Positions 35,445 to 47,599 of a stretch of DNA of 64,000 nt are shown here, one piece after another. Made by a program: the position numbers and the translations under genes. Position 1 is the stretch's first letter, and every line of letters starts with the position of its first letter. The DNA lies in the NCBI RefSeq assembly GCF_963924675.1, contig NC_089230.1, positions 75,631,223 to 75,695,222 of the forward strand, in the 5' to 3' direction. The notes under the pieces are model-generated. The model saw only the letters and a program-made list of their open reading frames with translations. It ran no database searches and was not told where the DNA came from. The stretch is from Phocoena phocoena (lineage: Eukaryota > Chordata > Mammalia > Artiodactyla > Phocoenidae).

Positions 35445-35550
35445 CTTTCACGATTACCTATCTCATCTCTGTCCTTCATAGATGAGGGAACCAGTACCAA
35501 ACAGATTCAGAGACTTGCCCTGAGTCACCAGGACATTCAGGGGCTGCGAT
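35445..35550 (-). repeat. Possible MIR SINE fragment
   Basis: 'agatgagggaaccagtacc', then 'cagagacttgccctgagtca' (35480-35527) resembles the reverse MIR core. Confidence 0.5.
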
Positions 35551-35952
35551 GGTACCTATTGTACCATCAAGAATGGAAAGCTTTTCCATTCTTTGCTAAT
35601 GCCTCCAAAACGTATTACATGTGCCACGTGTTCCTAAAGAGAAGATCCAGATGTACCATTGAATTCTTAGTAATATTTATTTACTATTTTCCATATTATT
35701 TCTCAAATTGGTCACATTTATTTTTCCCCATTATCCTTGACTTCTCTAAACTGGATTATTCAAATCTTTTCTTTATTCTTCCTCTTAACTTTCATACCTA
35801 TAATCAATCTAACATATTTTCCCAGAAGGTGCTGTTTTACACATACAATTCTAATCTTATCCATTTCATAAAAATACAATAACTCTACCTGTTCTCAGAC
35901 TTCAAAGAAATTTCTGAGGAAGACCCTTTGCTTGGAATCCTTCTATATTTCT
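35551..35952. other. Unassigned sequence
   Basis: It has a 107-codon frame without recognisable features. Confidence 0.4.
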
Positions 35953-35969
35953 CATATCACCACTTTTTT

Positions 35970-38698
35970 TAGATTTTTAAAAAAAAATTTTTATAGGAGT
36001 ATAGTAGCTTTAAAATGTTGTGTTAGTTTCTACTGTACAGCAAAGTGAATCAGCTATACATATACACATATTCCCCTCTTTCTTGGATTTCCTTCCCATC
36101 TAGGTCACCACAGAGCATTGAGTAGAGCTCCCCGTGCTGTACAGTATGTTCTCGTAAGTTATCTATTTTATACATAGCATCAATAGTGTATATGTGTCAA
36201 TCTCCATCATCCAATTCATCCCACCTCCCCTTTCCCCCTTGGTACCCATGTTTGTTCTCTACATCTGTGTCTCTGTTTCTGCTTTGCAAATAAGATCATC
36301 TATACCATTGTTTTAGATTCCACATGTATGCATTAATATACAATATTTGTTTTTCTCTTTCTGACTTACATCACTCTGTATGACAGTCTCTATGTCCATC
36401 CATAGCTCTACAAACGACCCAACTTCGTTCCTTTTTTATGGCTGAGTAATATTCCATTATATACATGTACCACATCTTCTTTATCCATTCATCTGTTGAT
36501 GGACATTTAGGTTGCTTCCATGTCCTGGCTATTGTAAATAGTGCTGCAATGAACAGTGTGGTGCATGTATCTTTTTGAATTACGCTTTTCTCAGGGTATA
36601 TGCCCAGTAGTGGGATTGCTGGGTCGTACGGTAGTTCTATTTTTAGTTTTTTGAGGAACCTCCATACTGTTCTCCACAGTGGGTGTATCAACTTACATCC
36701 CCACCAACAGTGCAAGAGGGTTCCCTTTTTTCCATAACCTCTCCAGCACTTATTGTTTGTAGATTTTTTCATGATGGCCATTCTGACTGGTGTGAGGTAA
36801 CACCTCACTGTAGTTTTGATTTGCATTTCTCTAATGATTAGTGATGTCGAGCATCCTTTCATGTTTTTTGGCAATCTGTATATCTTCTTTGGAGAAATGT
36901 TTATTTAGGTCTTCTGCCCATTTTTGGATTGGGTTGGTTTGTTTTTTGATATTGAGCTGCATGAGCTACTTGTATATTTTGGAGATTAATCCTTTCTCAG
37001 TTGCTTCATTTGCAAATATTTTCTCCCATTCTGAAGGTTGTCATTTAGTCTTGTTTATGGTTTCCTTTGCTGTGCAAAAGCTTTTAAGTTTCATTAGGTC
37101 CCATTTGTTTATTTTTGCTTTTATTTCCATTTCTCTAGGAGGTGGGTCAAAAAGAATCTTGCTGTGATTTATGTCATATACTGTCTGCTTATGTTTTCCT
37201 CTAAGAGTTGTATAGTGTCCAGTCTTACATTTAGGTCTTTAATCCATTTTGAGCTTATTTTTGTGTATGGTGTTAGGGAGTGTTCTAATTTCATTCTTTT
37301 ATGTATAGCTGTCCAGTTTTCACAGCACCACTTATTGAAGAGGCTGTCTTTTCTCCATTGTATATTCTTGCCTCCTTTATCAAAGATAAGGTGAGCATAT
37401 GTGCATGGGTTTATCTCTGGGCTTTCTATCTTGTTCTGTTGATCTATCTTTCTGTTTTTGTGCCAGTACCATACTGTCTTGATTACTGTAGCTTTGTAGT
37501 ATAGTCTGAAGTCAGGGAGCCTGATTCCTCCAACTCCGTTTTCCTTTCTCAAGATTGCTTTGGCTATTCGGGGTCTTTTGTGTTTCCATACAAATTGTGA
37601 AATTATTTGTTCTAGGTCTGTGAAAAATGCCATTGGTAGTTTGATAGGGATTGCATTGAATCTGTAGATTGCTTTGGGTAGCATAGTCATTTTCACAATG
37701 TTGATCTTCCAATACAAGAAGATGGTATATCTCTCCATCTGTTTGTATCATCTTTAATTTCTTCCATCAGTGTTTTATAGTTTTCTGCATATAGGTCTTT
37801 TGTCTCCTTAGGTAAGTTTATTCCTAGATATTTTATTCTTTATGTTGCAATGGTAAATGGGACTGTTTCCTTAATTTCTCTTTCAGATTTTTCATCATTA
37901 GTGTATAGGAATACAAGAGACTTCTGTGCATCAATTTTGTATCCTGCTACTTCACCAAATTCACTGATTAGCTCTAGTAGTTTTCTGATAGCATCTTCAG
38001 GATTCTCTGTGTATAGTATCATGTCATCTGCAAGCAGTGACAGTTTTACTTCTTCTTTTCCAGTTCGGATTCCTTTTCTTTTTCTTCTCTGATTGCTGGT
38101 CTAAAACTTCCAAAACTATGTTGAATAAGAGTGGTGAGAGTGGGCAACCTGGTCTTGTTCCTGATCTTCGTGGAAATGATTTCAGTTTTTCACCATCGAG
38201 AACGATGTCGGCTGTGGGTTTGTCATATATGGCCTTTATTATGTTGACAAAAGTTCCCACTATGCCTGCTTTCTGGAGGGTTTTTATCATAAATGGGTGT
38301 TGAATTTTGTTGAAAGCTTTCTCTGCATCTATTGAGATGATCATATGGTTTTTCTCCTTCAATTTGTTACTATGGTGTATCACATTGATTGATCTGCGTA
38401 TATTGAAGAATCCTTGCATTCCTGGAATAAACCCCACTTGATCATGGTGTATGATCCTTTCAATGTGCTGTTGGATTCTGTTTGCTAGTATTTTGTTGAG
38501 GATTTTTGCATGTATGTTCATCAGTGATATTGGCCTGTAGTTTTCTTTCTTTGTGATGTCTTTGTCTAGTTTTGGTATCAGGGTGATGGTGGCCTCGTAG
38601 AATGAGTTTGGGAGTGTTCCTCCCTCTGCTATATTTTGGAAGAGTTTGAGAAGGATAGGTGTTAGCTCTTCTCTAAACGTTTGATAGAATTTGCCTGT
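35970..38698 (-). mobile_element. 5'-truncated LINE-1 with most of the reverse transcriptase
   Basis: The minus strand encodes L1 ORF2 in pieces. 38701-38024 keeps the reverse-transcriptase palm motifs (NYRPISLMN, '[15 protein letters not shown]', '[16 protein letters not shown]') before a shift of frame. 38022-37840 continues after the catalytic site, where the proper frame reads LADDMILY (mammalian L1 normally FADD). 37738-37169 covers the post-RT segment with '[15 protein letters not shown]' and '[18 protein letters not shown]'. 36874-36371 covers the C-terminal cysteine region and '[15 protein letters not shown]'. The 3' UTR follows to about 35984. A candidate TSD starting CATATCAC lies at 35953 and 38699. 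It is inactive. Confidence 0.95.
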
Positions 38699-38701
38699 CA
38701 T
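38024..38701 (-). pseudogene. L1 ORF2 reverse-transcriptase segment (broken)
   Basis: The 225-codon frame corresponds to the RT fingers and palm of L1 ORF2. It contains the conserved '[20 protein letters not shown]', the Asp of 'SIDAEKAF', and '[18 protein letters not shown]'. It diverges after '[11 protein letters not shown]' because of a frameshift, so the catalytic ADD lies in another frame. The N-terminal endonuclease is missing through 5' truncation. It is a non-functional remnant. Confidence 0.9.
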
Positions 38702-38706
38702 ATCAC

Positions 38707-39900
38707 TATTTTTTAATAGTTATAATCTTTGCTCTTTCACTCTAAAGATAGAGAAGGAGGTGATGTAGGTAGCAATATCGATGACTTTTCTTTAGGTAGG
38801 GGTGCGCTCTCCAGTCCTTTCACCTAATCGACTGCCACTGGTCTTTTCCCAAAAAGCTGTTCACATCGGTATTCCCCACTCTACCCCCAACAAACACCCT
38901 CCCCCTATTCTCAATGACTTCTGAGACCTTGACAATGAAACCTGCCAATGAGAAAACTGCTAGGTGTTTTTTCTTTGGTTGTTTTTCCATTCAAATAGCT
39001 CTCAATTCAAAACTTCATTCTCTAAGTTCTACACAGTATGCACAAGTGTATTTTTTACGAGGGTCTTGATTCTATCTAGATATGTAAGGTTTACTGCAAA
39101 TCTTTAGATAAATCCACATGCCATGATACAAGTGAATTACTTCAAAACAACCCTTTGGAATATTCATAAACAAGTATAAAATGCTCCAAGTACATATATT
39201 CCCGAGATAACTAGACGGATGCGTGGGTACACTTGTGGTCACATTCATAGATGACTACAGTCTCAGTTTCTGTTTTTAACACAGTCTATTATTTTACCTG
39301 TAGTTGGAGACATCATAATCTGGTAAAAGACATTTCAGAAATCTTCAGAAGGATAGTTTATGGTCAAAAGCAGCAGGTTCTAGACTATTGCTACCCACTG
39401 CAAACCTTTCCCTGGGCCAATTTGGTTCATATTCCTCTGTGTTGACGTAAGTATGACAATTCAGATAAAAGCAAATTCAGAGACCTCTTAATGGTCCTTG
39501 CCAGATTCCTGCCATCTGCCCCTTGCGATCTACTTTCTACCAGACCCACCCTGCTCTTTGTCTCACAAGGTTGACTTGAATGGACCTTATCAAAGAGCTC
39601 CCTTGCCCTCTGCCTTCCAGACGAGTTTACCAATGGGAACACCAGTAAGATACTGGAGATGTAAGAAGAATGACGTCTGAGCACTTTTCCCCCAACCCTG
39701 TCAGAGGAAGATCACCCCAACTTGCTGAATACCTTGGATGAAGATCACTTCCCTAAGTTGCCCTTTCCACACAGTCTGCTGTGTCTCTAGATTCTACCAA
39801 CATGCCTTGCCCGGACTCCTTCAGGCCCGGGAAGCATTACAAAGTCTCCACCAGCCCTGGGTCCTTGACTATCCATATATTTCCTCGTATCCTACCCACA
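38707..39900. other. Unassigned sequence, part possibly an ancient repeat
   Basis: Pyrimidine-leaning text at 39480-39900 (for example 'gatctactttctaccagacc') looks like a recurrent mammalian interspersed repeat, but I cannot name the family. No gene recognised. Confidence 0.35.
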
Positions 39901-39932
39901 TTTTATTTTTTTAATTTATTTATTTGGCCCTG
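39901..39932 (-). mobile_element. Tail fragment of a CHR-family SINE
   Basis: 'ttttatttttttaatttatt' followed by 'tatttggc' matches the reversed 3' tail of the older CHR SINE. Only about 30 bp remain. Confidence 0.4.
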
Positions 39933-40154
39933 CAGTCCAGCTTGCCCTGCAGATAGACCTAGTTAGATGTGTACTGCAGAAACTGCACATACAAAAAATA
40001 AATGACAATAATAATAACAGTAATCATAATAGAGTGCAGTGAAGTAGGATACAGGTTGGAAGAGACAGATTCAAGAAATAGTAAAACTGTCAGATTTCAG
40101 TGGATGTGGGTGCTGAGGGAAGGAAGGACTGACTCACAAATGACTCCCGTTTCT

Positions 40155-40197
40155 CAGGATCTTAGTTCCCTGACCAGGGCTTGACCCACGCCCTCAG
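40155..40197 (-). mobile_element. Fragment of an older CHR-family SINE
   Basis: 'ggatcttagttccctgacca' followed by 'gggcttgacccacgccct' is the reversed B-box region of a CHR SINE. It abuts a short L1 3' end at 40198. Confidence 0.6.
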
Positions 40198-40283
40198 CAG
40201 TATATGTATAACTGAATCACTTTGCTGTACACCTGGGAAACTAACTATACTCCAATATAAAGTAAAAATTAAAAGAAAAAAAA
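40198..40283 (+). mobile_element. Short LINE-1 3' end
   Basis: 'ctgaatcactttgctgtaca' followed by 'actatactccaatataaa' and an A-rich tail matches the cetartiodactyl L1 terminus. Only about 85 bp of the 3' UTR were inserted. Confidence 0.75.
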
Positions 40284-41330
40284 GAACATGAAGTGACAGA
40301 CTCTTAAAAAATAACCTCTTTATTATCCTTTCTTGAAATTACCCAATTTGAGTGCGAGCGCGTTATCTTCTTTGTGTAGGAACCCTGACTGATCATTGAG
40401 TTCCATTTAGTGAGTAAAAGTCACTTTGGACATTTGGCCATCTTGAGAAGAAACATTTATTTGCTCCTTCTCCCTCCTTCCCACGCTCCAAGCAAGCAGA
40501 GTAAGTAGCTTGTTAAGTGAGTACCTAGCTGTTGCATCAACCAGGCTGTCAATCCCAACCCTATGCCCCAAATCTCTGGATAGCAACCACCAAATACAAA
40601 TTGGAGTGTTTTATCTGTACCCAATAAAGTGACTAACATACTACAAGCTTGTCTGTAAATCTGTTTTAGGGGAAATTACTTGAAACCATAAACCCCTGAA
40701 ATTAAGTACCAATATGCTAGTTATTCAATCTTCCCTATGTAGCAGGATTTATGGACTAACTCATGATAGTGATGATTAGTGAGAAAGTGAAAATCGACCC
40801 TGCTGGTAATTAAACTGTGATGTTTCTAACAGAATATCAACAATGTTTCCATTTAGACTCGGACAAGGTCAACAGAGATCCATTAGCTTCCTGACATGGC
40901 TGGAGCGTCAAGTATGGAGAGTGAGTGTCCAGTCCGTGCCAGATCATGAAAGGCTTTGTGTGTTACCTTAAGGGTTTGGACTTTATCCCATGGCTGGGAG
41001 AAAACTGATCAGATTTACATTTCAGACCCAGTACTCTGGTGACTACATAGAAGATCGACCTAGTTATCTTCTGGACTGGAAGGACTGACTCACAGACAAC
41101 CCCTGTTTCTCAGCCAGGTAATAGGTGGACAGTAATAAGACAGAGAATCTACCAGCAACAGGGAGAGCAGCTGGCTGAGCTGGTCCCACAAAGGTTTTAC
41201 TTTGATGTGAACTGCAAGTGGGCAGCCCACAAAACTCACAAGCAAATATCCAACAGACAGCTGGAACTCAGAATAGGAGCGTCAGACGAAATGTCTGAAA
41301 GGGAGAGATGTAAGTGGTAATAAGATCCCA
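40284..41330. other. Unassigned sequence with a probable ancient repeat
   Basis: The part from about 40890 to 41110 ('ccagatcatgaaaggctttg', 'ggactttatcccatgg') has the look of a widespread old mammalian repeat. Its 'ggaaggactgactcacaga' text recurs at 40122-40140. I cannot name the family. Confidence 0.35.
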
Positions 41331-41402
41331 AGCATAACTGTATGACCCAGAAGTTCTACTCCTGGGTGTATGTCCAGGAAAAACAGAGGCACTAATTCAA
41401 AA
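41331..41402 (+). mobile_element. Small LINE-1 fragment
   Basis: 'tgacccagaagttctactcc' through 'gcactaattcaaaa' matches the end of L1 ORF2, about 70 bp, immediately before an older SINE. Confidence 0.55.
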
Positions 41403-41409
41403 CAGAGGC

Positions 41410-41690
41410 CACATGCCATGGAGCAACTAAGTCCATGCACCACAACTACTGAGCCTGTGCTCTAGAGACCGCGAGCCACAACAACTGAGCCCACGTGCCA
41501 CAACTACTGAAGCCCACACGCCTAGAGCCCGTGCTCCACAACAAGAGAAGCCACCGCAATGAGAAGCCCATGCACTGCAACTAAGAGTAGCCCCCACTCA
41601 CCGCAACTAGAGAAAGCCCGCGCACAGCAGCAAAGACCCAACGCAGCCAAAAATAAATAAAATAAATTTATTTTTTAAAAAAACACACAA
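41410..41690 (+). mobile_element. Older CHR-family SINE, 5' truncated
   Basis: It begins inside the element at 'ccacatgccatggagcaact', has the long body form with repeated 'ccacaactactga' steps, and ends in 'aaaataaataaaataaattt' plus A-rich tail. The tRNA-like head is missing. It is the long-body CHR subfamily, unlike the young 200-bp copies. Confidence 0.9.
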
Positions 41691-41954
41691 AAAACTACGT
41701 AGGGATCAATTCTACAGAAGACCCATGTATTCTGGAAGGACTTAGAATCTGCCTTCCTCCCCAGCCATCATCAAATTAGTTCCTTGTCATATTGAGTCAT
41801 GGAAGAAATACATCAGAAGCCTGGAGAAATCAATTTAGAAAGGGAGAAGTAGGGCAGCTCTAGAATGATTTTGACCACAACAGATGTCAATAATATAAGT
41901 TAAAACAATACTGCCATTGAACCAGGTAACTTATACATGACAGAGAGCTACTCT

Positions 41955-42200
41955 ATATTGAGTGCTTTCTCTAAGACAGGCATTATTCCTGATGTTTTAC
42001 CCATATTTTCTGGCTTAATAATCCAAAGAATACTTTAAGTAGGAAACTGTATAATCCCATTTGTAAAAATAAGACAACCAGGGGTAAATAAGTAGCCGAG
42101 AGTCACATACCTAAGGAGCAAAAGAACATGGATTTGAACCAATGGTTTGTCCGGCACTAAAACCCATGCCCTTAACCACCAAGCTACACTGCTCTCTCCC
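41955..42200 (-). repeat. MIR SINE, nearly full length
   Basis: The reverse MIR order is preserved: 'agagtcacatacctaaggag' (42099-42118), 'acatggatttgaaccaatgg', then 'cccatgcccttaaccaccaa' and 'gctacactgctctc' at the head end. Confidence 0.8.
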
Positions 42201-42541
42201 CTTTTCCACCCCACGGGCCTTAATGCCAGGAGAAGGTTGAAGATTGAGACAAAGAACACAGGTCCCAACACTAGAGCACTCAAGAAGAACCTTTGCTTTA
42301 GTCTTGCACAAGCCCAGGAAATAATTACAAAGCACCAGAAGGGTATGGGGAAGCCTGCTGTCTAGTTTTATTTTTTGTGTTGCTGGAACAGATATACATT
42401 CACCTCTACATCTCTACCATAGCTCTGTGGTACAACTTATGAAAAGGCAGACATTTTTTTAAATGGATGTAAAAACTTTAAATAGATGATGAATTGTCAA
42501 GTTAAATCAACAAATGACTATTGCATCAAGAAGAAAATCTG

Positions 42542-42844
42542 AGACTTCCCTGGGGGTGCAGTGGTTAAGAATCTGCCTGCCAATGTAGGGGACATGGGTT
42601 CTATCCCTGGTCCAGGAAAATCCCACATGCTGCGGAGCAACTAAGCCCATGCATCAGAACTACTGAAGCCCGCGTGCCTAGAGCCCGTGCTCTGCAGCAA
42701 GAGAAGCCACCACAATGAGAAGCCAGCACACCGCAACGAAGAGCAGCCCCTGCTCCCGGCAACTAGAGAGCGCCCACGCACAGCAACGAGGACCCAATGC
42801 AGCCAATAAATAAATAAATAAATAAAAATATTTATTTTAAAAAA
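42542..42844 (+). mobile_element. Older CHR-family SINE, full length, with 11-bp TSD
   Basis: The head 'agacttccctgggggtgcag' is complete. The body has 'ggagcaactaagcccatg' and ends in (AATA)n and A-rich sequence. TSD AAGAAAATCTG (42531-42541) and AAGAAAACCTG (42845-42855), one mismatch. Its divergence and body type mark it as older than the GC-rich young copies. Confidence 0.93.
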
Positions 42845-42855
42845 AAGAAAACCTG

Positions 42856-44689
42856 GATTTATGTTAAACTTAATGGAGACAAGGAAATTTCAACTTTAAG
42901 CTTCAGTATGATGATGACTAAAAAAATGTAATAATGTGAACTATACACAAAGGAGGTGTTTAATGAAGAGTTATCAGAAGAGTAAAGAGGAAAAATTGCC
43001 ATGGGCATAGAAAAGGTGATTTTTTAAAGCAACTCATCATGAGATTTGGACAAACAAATGATGAAAGTAAAAGAAACCAACACACTTGTTGCCCCATCAG
43101 ACCAAACAGAGAATACATTAATCCATTTGGAGACTAAAGTTCCAGCTTTCATAGTGAGCCCTGTGCTTTCAGTGTCTTTGTCCAAACTACAAGCCTTTGC
43201 AAGACAAACAGAGACCTTGCATAGAAAAAACAATCATACTTTTATACTCCAGGAAGATCCTTCGAGTGAGAAAACAGGCTATACCCTCATTACCCTGGAG
43301 AGACTTCTGTTCTCATAAAACTCGATGCCATTTTACAGCCTAAAATCCAAGCACTCATGGGAAGAGAAGTGTTTTTAAAGGAACACATCAGCAGTCTGTT
43401 GTTTTCCTCTTGCATGCTGACCCTTCTTGGGTTTAAGATGACCATTTTCCGAGAATAGAAAATTTGGTCTAAATGAGAAATACTCTTTAAAATTGCTTTA
43501 TTGCTATGTGGGTTTTTCTTTGTAATTATGGTTAAGTTACTCCATAAAATTTACGGCTACGATAGTCCTGTAATGGCAATACAGTCCAACCAATTTTTTA
43601 TTCACTGGAGAAGTTGGTAAATGGGACACAGAATCTAAAACTTCTTGTGCTGAAGACACTGGTTAGGTTTTCCAGAAGCTTTTGGTTGGGTTTTCCATAG
43701 AAATTGGCCTAAAGGCAAAGCTGAATTTGAGGTGTCCTAGAAATAGCATGAGAAAATGCCTTTCTAGACTTATTTCCATCTTAAATAATGAGCAGAACCG
43801 TGTGTTGAAAGGGAACCGTTTGCGTTCGACTCAAGTAGTGAAGGAGGGAAAATGGGAAAAAAATGAAATGACCCGAACAAAAGTAGGCAGAGTGCCTGGA
43901 AATAAATATGAATATATATATAATATTTTTAAAACTTTAAAACTATAGACTTGGAAAGTACAGAGCTCCCAAACTCTGAAAACAGGTATAATTTTGCCTC
44001 TCTAGGTGATATTGCAGAAAGCATGGTTCATTGCTACTTAATTTGAATCTGAATTGTAATATATCAGCATATTAAGCATTCTAAAATTCTTCTTAGTTCA
44101 TTAAGGAGTTCATTCTTCATGAAGAATAACTTTGCCTGCATAGCTGTACCCTACTATAGTCTCCTGATTTCCCTCTGTCCTCCTTATTGAAAGCAGGTGA
44201 AAGAGTGGGTTTAATAAAGTGTCCAGCTGAAGTTATTTAGTTAACATTAAATACGTATTAATTCACTTCCATCCTTTAAATTTCTTTCGCTTCAGCCTCC
44301 GAAATTCAAGTCTGTAGCTGGTAATAAAGAGAGTGCCATAATAACTGAGGTGACGCCAGGCCAAATACCACCGTGTCTAAAATAAGTAATAAAAATGTTA
44401 TCCACACCCTCTCTGAAACTTGGATTCTGTCCTTTATTATATACTTAAGACTCTTTCAACTCATAGACAGTGTTTCATTCATGAACGAAGAGAGAATGAA
44501 AATGCCTGGCTCAGACATAAATATAGCACCTGCTGTAAATAATGGAAGAAATGCTATGTAGACCAGAGCTCCTCCTTCAGAAGGAAAGCACGATCAGATG
44601 CAGTAGTAGGATAATACCAAACAGGAAAGAAAGGATTCCAGAAAACTGGTACCGGGACAGAACTCCGTTTTGTTATTTCTTATCATATC
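42856..44689. other. Unassigned sequence, about 1.8 kb
   Basis: Frames of 60-90 codons at 43046-43318 and 43682-43948 lack recognisable motifs. No repeats recognised. Confidence 0.4.
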
Positions 44690-44805
44690 ATATGGGTAAG
44701 CTTAGCTAACCTCTTTAATTCTCTGAGCTTCAGTGTCTAACAGTATAAGATGAGAATAATAATACCTATTGGTCAGGGTTGTGGTGAAGTGTAAATAACA
44801 TCATG
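44690..44805 (+). repeat. MIR SINE fragment
   Basis: 'taacctctttaattctctga', 'gtataagatgagaataataa' and 'tacctattggtcagggttgt' (44707-44783) are the forward MIR 3' half. Confidence 0.65.
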
Positions 44806-44812
44806 GATGGGG

Positions 44813-44990
44813 AATCACTACATTTAGAGATCCAAGTGGGGTCCTGCACCAGCAGTTTCGGCAACATCTTGTTAGAAATGCAGATTCTCAGGCCCCACCC
44901 CAGACTTACTGAATCAGAAACACTGGGGGTGGAACTGAGCAGTCTGCGTTTGAAAAAGTCCTCCAGGTGTAAAAACCACTGCTTTTTTTT
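44813..44990. mobile_element. MER5-type hAT-Charlie element
   Basis: 'ttgttagaaatgcagattct', 'caggccccaccccagactta', 'ctgaatcagaaacactgggg' (44869-44928) is the MER5 core, ending 'aaaaaccactgc'. It is non-autonomous and ancient. Confidence 0.85.
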
Positions 44991-45084
44991 TTTTTAAATA
45001 AATATGATCCTGTTTTTTCCATCACAGTGAATTCATATGTGGAACATATCCCCATGGGTATCCATATAATTTAGTTATAAAACT

Positions 45085-45175
45085 ATTCAAATATGTGAAG
45101 ATTTACATCATTTTATAAATGGGAGAACTAAAATGTTCAAATGAGTTACCCAAGTTTACACAACTTTTTAAAAAT
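45085..45175 (-). repeat. Possible MIR SINE fragment
   Basis: 'cattttataaatgggagaac' then 'gagttacccaagtttacaca' (45110-45161) resembles the reverse MIR core. Confidence 0.45.
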
Positions 45176-45192
45176 AGATCATACTATAAAAT

Positions 45193-45210
45193 TACACACA
45201 CACACACATA
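45193..45210. repeat. Short (AC)n repeat
   Basis: About eight AC units, slightly interrupted. Confidence 0.85.
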
Positions 45211-46025
45211 CATAATTTTAGCATTGCCTTGTTTTGTAAATTTAGAGCTTCAGGCTCAAAAGAAGTAAAAAATTCTTCAATGTACTAGGTTGAAAAACTT
45301 TGGGCCATTGTCATAGCCTGCTGGGCAGCAGGATCTCTAAGCTCATGGGTGTCATCTGGAAGATGAAGGCATTTCTAGTTGACATTTTGTTTTGCTGGAG
45401 TTTCCAAATTCTAGATTCCTTCCTCTTTCAACTGTCCCCCTTCCCCTTTGATATGATTTTTTTTTCTTGTTCTCAGTGATCTCTGTGTTTTACTTCCTAA
45501 ACTCTATCTGCATGTCCTATAAAAAGAAACTAGAGAACCACACTAAAGGTGTCACCTTTTAATCCAGGTTGAATAGTATTGAAAAGAAAGCTTCAGGTAA
45601 ACTAAGTAACACCTGCACCACTCAGTACCGTAGGTTTATCAAACTAAGTTCTCACTCAGAAAAGATTTATTCACTGAATATTGAATAGGTAAGTTATTTC
45701 CATATACTGACCTTTGCCACCTACTTTTTCTCATTCTTTTTCAAAAAGTATATAACAGATGTTAATGTAATTTAACAATTATAACATAGACTTGAAAATA
45801 GTCATCTGAGTTTTAAATACAAGTATTGAAATTACATAGAGTGAATTCTATTTCCCAAATTGGGGAAGGAGCAGGAAGAACGTGAATAGTAAGGGGAAAA
45901 ATCAGAATCTGGATTCACTGTCAAGTTTATGCTTTATTGTCTAATGTCATAACAGAAAGAACCACCAAATCCCTATAGAAACAAGTGAAGAAGAAAGTGA
46001 GAAAATAGGTGAATTGAGAATCACT
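45211..46025. other. Unassigned AT-rich sequence
   Basis: Nothing recognised. Confidence 0.4.
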
Positions 46026-46232
46026 CAGGGTTTCTCGACCTCAGCACCACTGACATTTTGAGTCAGATAATTATTTGTTGCAGGGGTTATTCTGTGCATT
46101 GTAGGATGTTTAGTAGCACCTTGATGCCACTAGCATCCTCTTTAGTTGTGAGAACCAGAAATGTCTCCAGACATTGCCAAATGCCCCCTCAGGGAACAAA
46201 ACTGCCCCCAATTGAGGACCACCCTGTTATAG
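46026..46232 (-). mobile_element. MER20 hAT-Charlie element
   Basis: The reverse-complement MER20 layout is clear: start 'cagggtttctcgacctcagc' (46026-46045), 'ttctgtgcattgtaggatgt' (46090-46109), 'tgtctccagacattgccaaa' (46161-46180), end 'ccccaattgaggaccacc'. MER20 is non-autonomous and has been linked to enhancer function in placental mammals; this copy shows no direct evidence of activity. Confidence 0.85.
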
Positions 46233-47284
46233 TAAATGATTTTTTCTTCTCTTAGAAAATAAAGGTCAAGAAGTTAGAGAAAGTTTACAAAAAGGTAACG
46301 CAGAAAACATACCACACATTTTTGCCTTTCTTCTATTCAACATAAAACGCAGATTTTATGAACTGTGTAAAAAACAGACAGTTGAATATAAATCTGTTAT
46401 TTGCTTCAAGGGACTACTTGTAACCCAAGTGGATGAAAAATGTGGTTTTAGTGCTTTTTCTATAATCAGTATCTCAGAAGCACAGCTGAGGAATGTCTTA
46501 ACCATATCTTTCTATTTTCTGTATTCTGATGCTTTGACGTTTGGGACCTTACTGACCCTAGAGGGACTGTCCCATCCAGGGTTGGCCAATTCCTAGAGAT
46601 AGTAAACAACTCGCCCATGAGTGTGATTTTCAAATACAAACCAATCCAGAGCTCACACTTACACAATCTCTTTTATTGGGTTTTTGCACTGTGGGCCATT
46701 ATCCATCTTCCCTAATCACCAGGGTCAGGTACCAGACACCTAGGACAGCCCCTATATAGCAGAGCCTGCTGAAATTGGTCAGACTAGCCAACCCTAAGCC
46801 TGCTTACTGTGCCTTTCCCATTCTTCCCACAGAAACCACAATAAAGGTTCTTGCCCACAGTTTCTCCCCCTCCTGCTGCCTTGTAGCCAGCCCGGTACTT
46901 CCCTGAGTGGGTCCCACTGGGGTGGCATGCCTGCTCCTCTTGGGAACTGTGAGTAAACAGCTATCGTGCCATAGGAGTCATCTCCTGATCTATTGGTCTT
47001 ACTATATCTCAGATTTTCCATTAATAGACTCTATTGTTGAAACAAGGATCATAAGCCACAAGAAGATGGTGTCAATCACTGGTTTTGACAGGTGCAAAGC
47101 AGCAAGACTAATCTGACACCCAAACAGAAATGACACTTTTAAGAAAGTATCTTGTTCCTTTCTGCTCTCTCCACGTTTTAACTGATTCTTAAATTTTTAG
47201 TTTGATCCTCCTTACTTGCTAGCATTGTATTTTAACAGCTTAGCTTCAAGGGTGTTTCTGGGAAGAGGCTGTTAGGGTGGATAC
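46233..47284. other. Unassigned sequence
   Basis: No gene or repeat recognised. Confidence 0.4.
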
Positions 47285-47460
47285 AGGAAAGTGAATGAGC
47301 TTTGGGTAAAAATAAATCTAGCTTTGAATCCAAAGTTTATAGGGTGTCTTTGGATCTTCTGTTTTCACCCACCTGTTTCTGTTTTCCTATTTGTACGAAG
47401 AAAATAATACTAAAATAATAATTATGATATAGTATTATTTTAAGGATTTTATGAAGTAGT
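47285..47460 (+). repeat. Possible MIR SINE fragment
   Basis: 'tagctttgaatccaaag', a diverged middle and 'acgaagaaaataatactaaa' follow MIR order loosely. Confidence 0.4.
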
Positions 47461-47464
47461 ATTC

Positions 47465-47590
47465 AATGTTTATTCATTTAATAAAATGTTATCTTTTGGG
47501 TACCAGGCACTGCCCTGCTCTTTTGTGATGTACAGGATCATATCAGGGAGATGAAAGTAAATAAGCAAATGAATAAATAAATGAGAATTT
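47465..47590 (-). repeat. Possible L2 LINE 3' end (reverse)
   Basis: 'ttcatttaataaaatgttat', then 'gggtaccaggcactgccctg' (47473-47517) resembles the reverse L2 terminus. Confidence 0.5.
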
Positions 47591-47599
47591 CAAATGGAG

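Noticed and set aside
36371..38701. A host gene with reverse-transcriptase-like exons
   Set aside because: The order of motifs, the 3' UTR and the flanking partial TSD show a truncated L1 with frameshifts, not exons.
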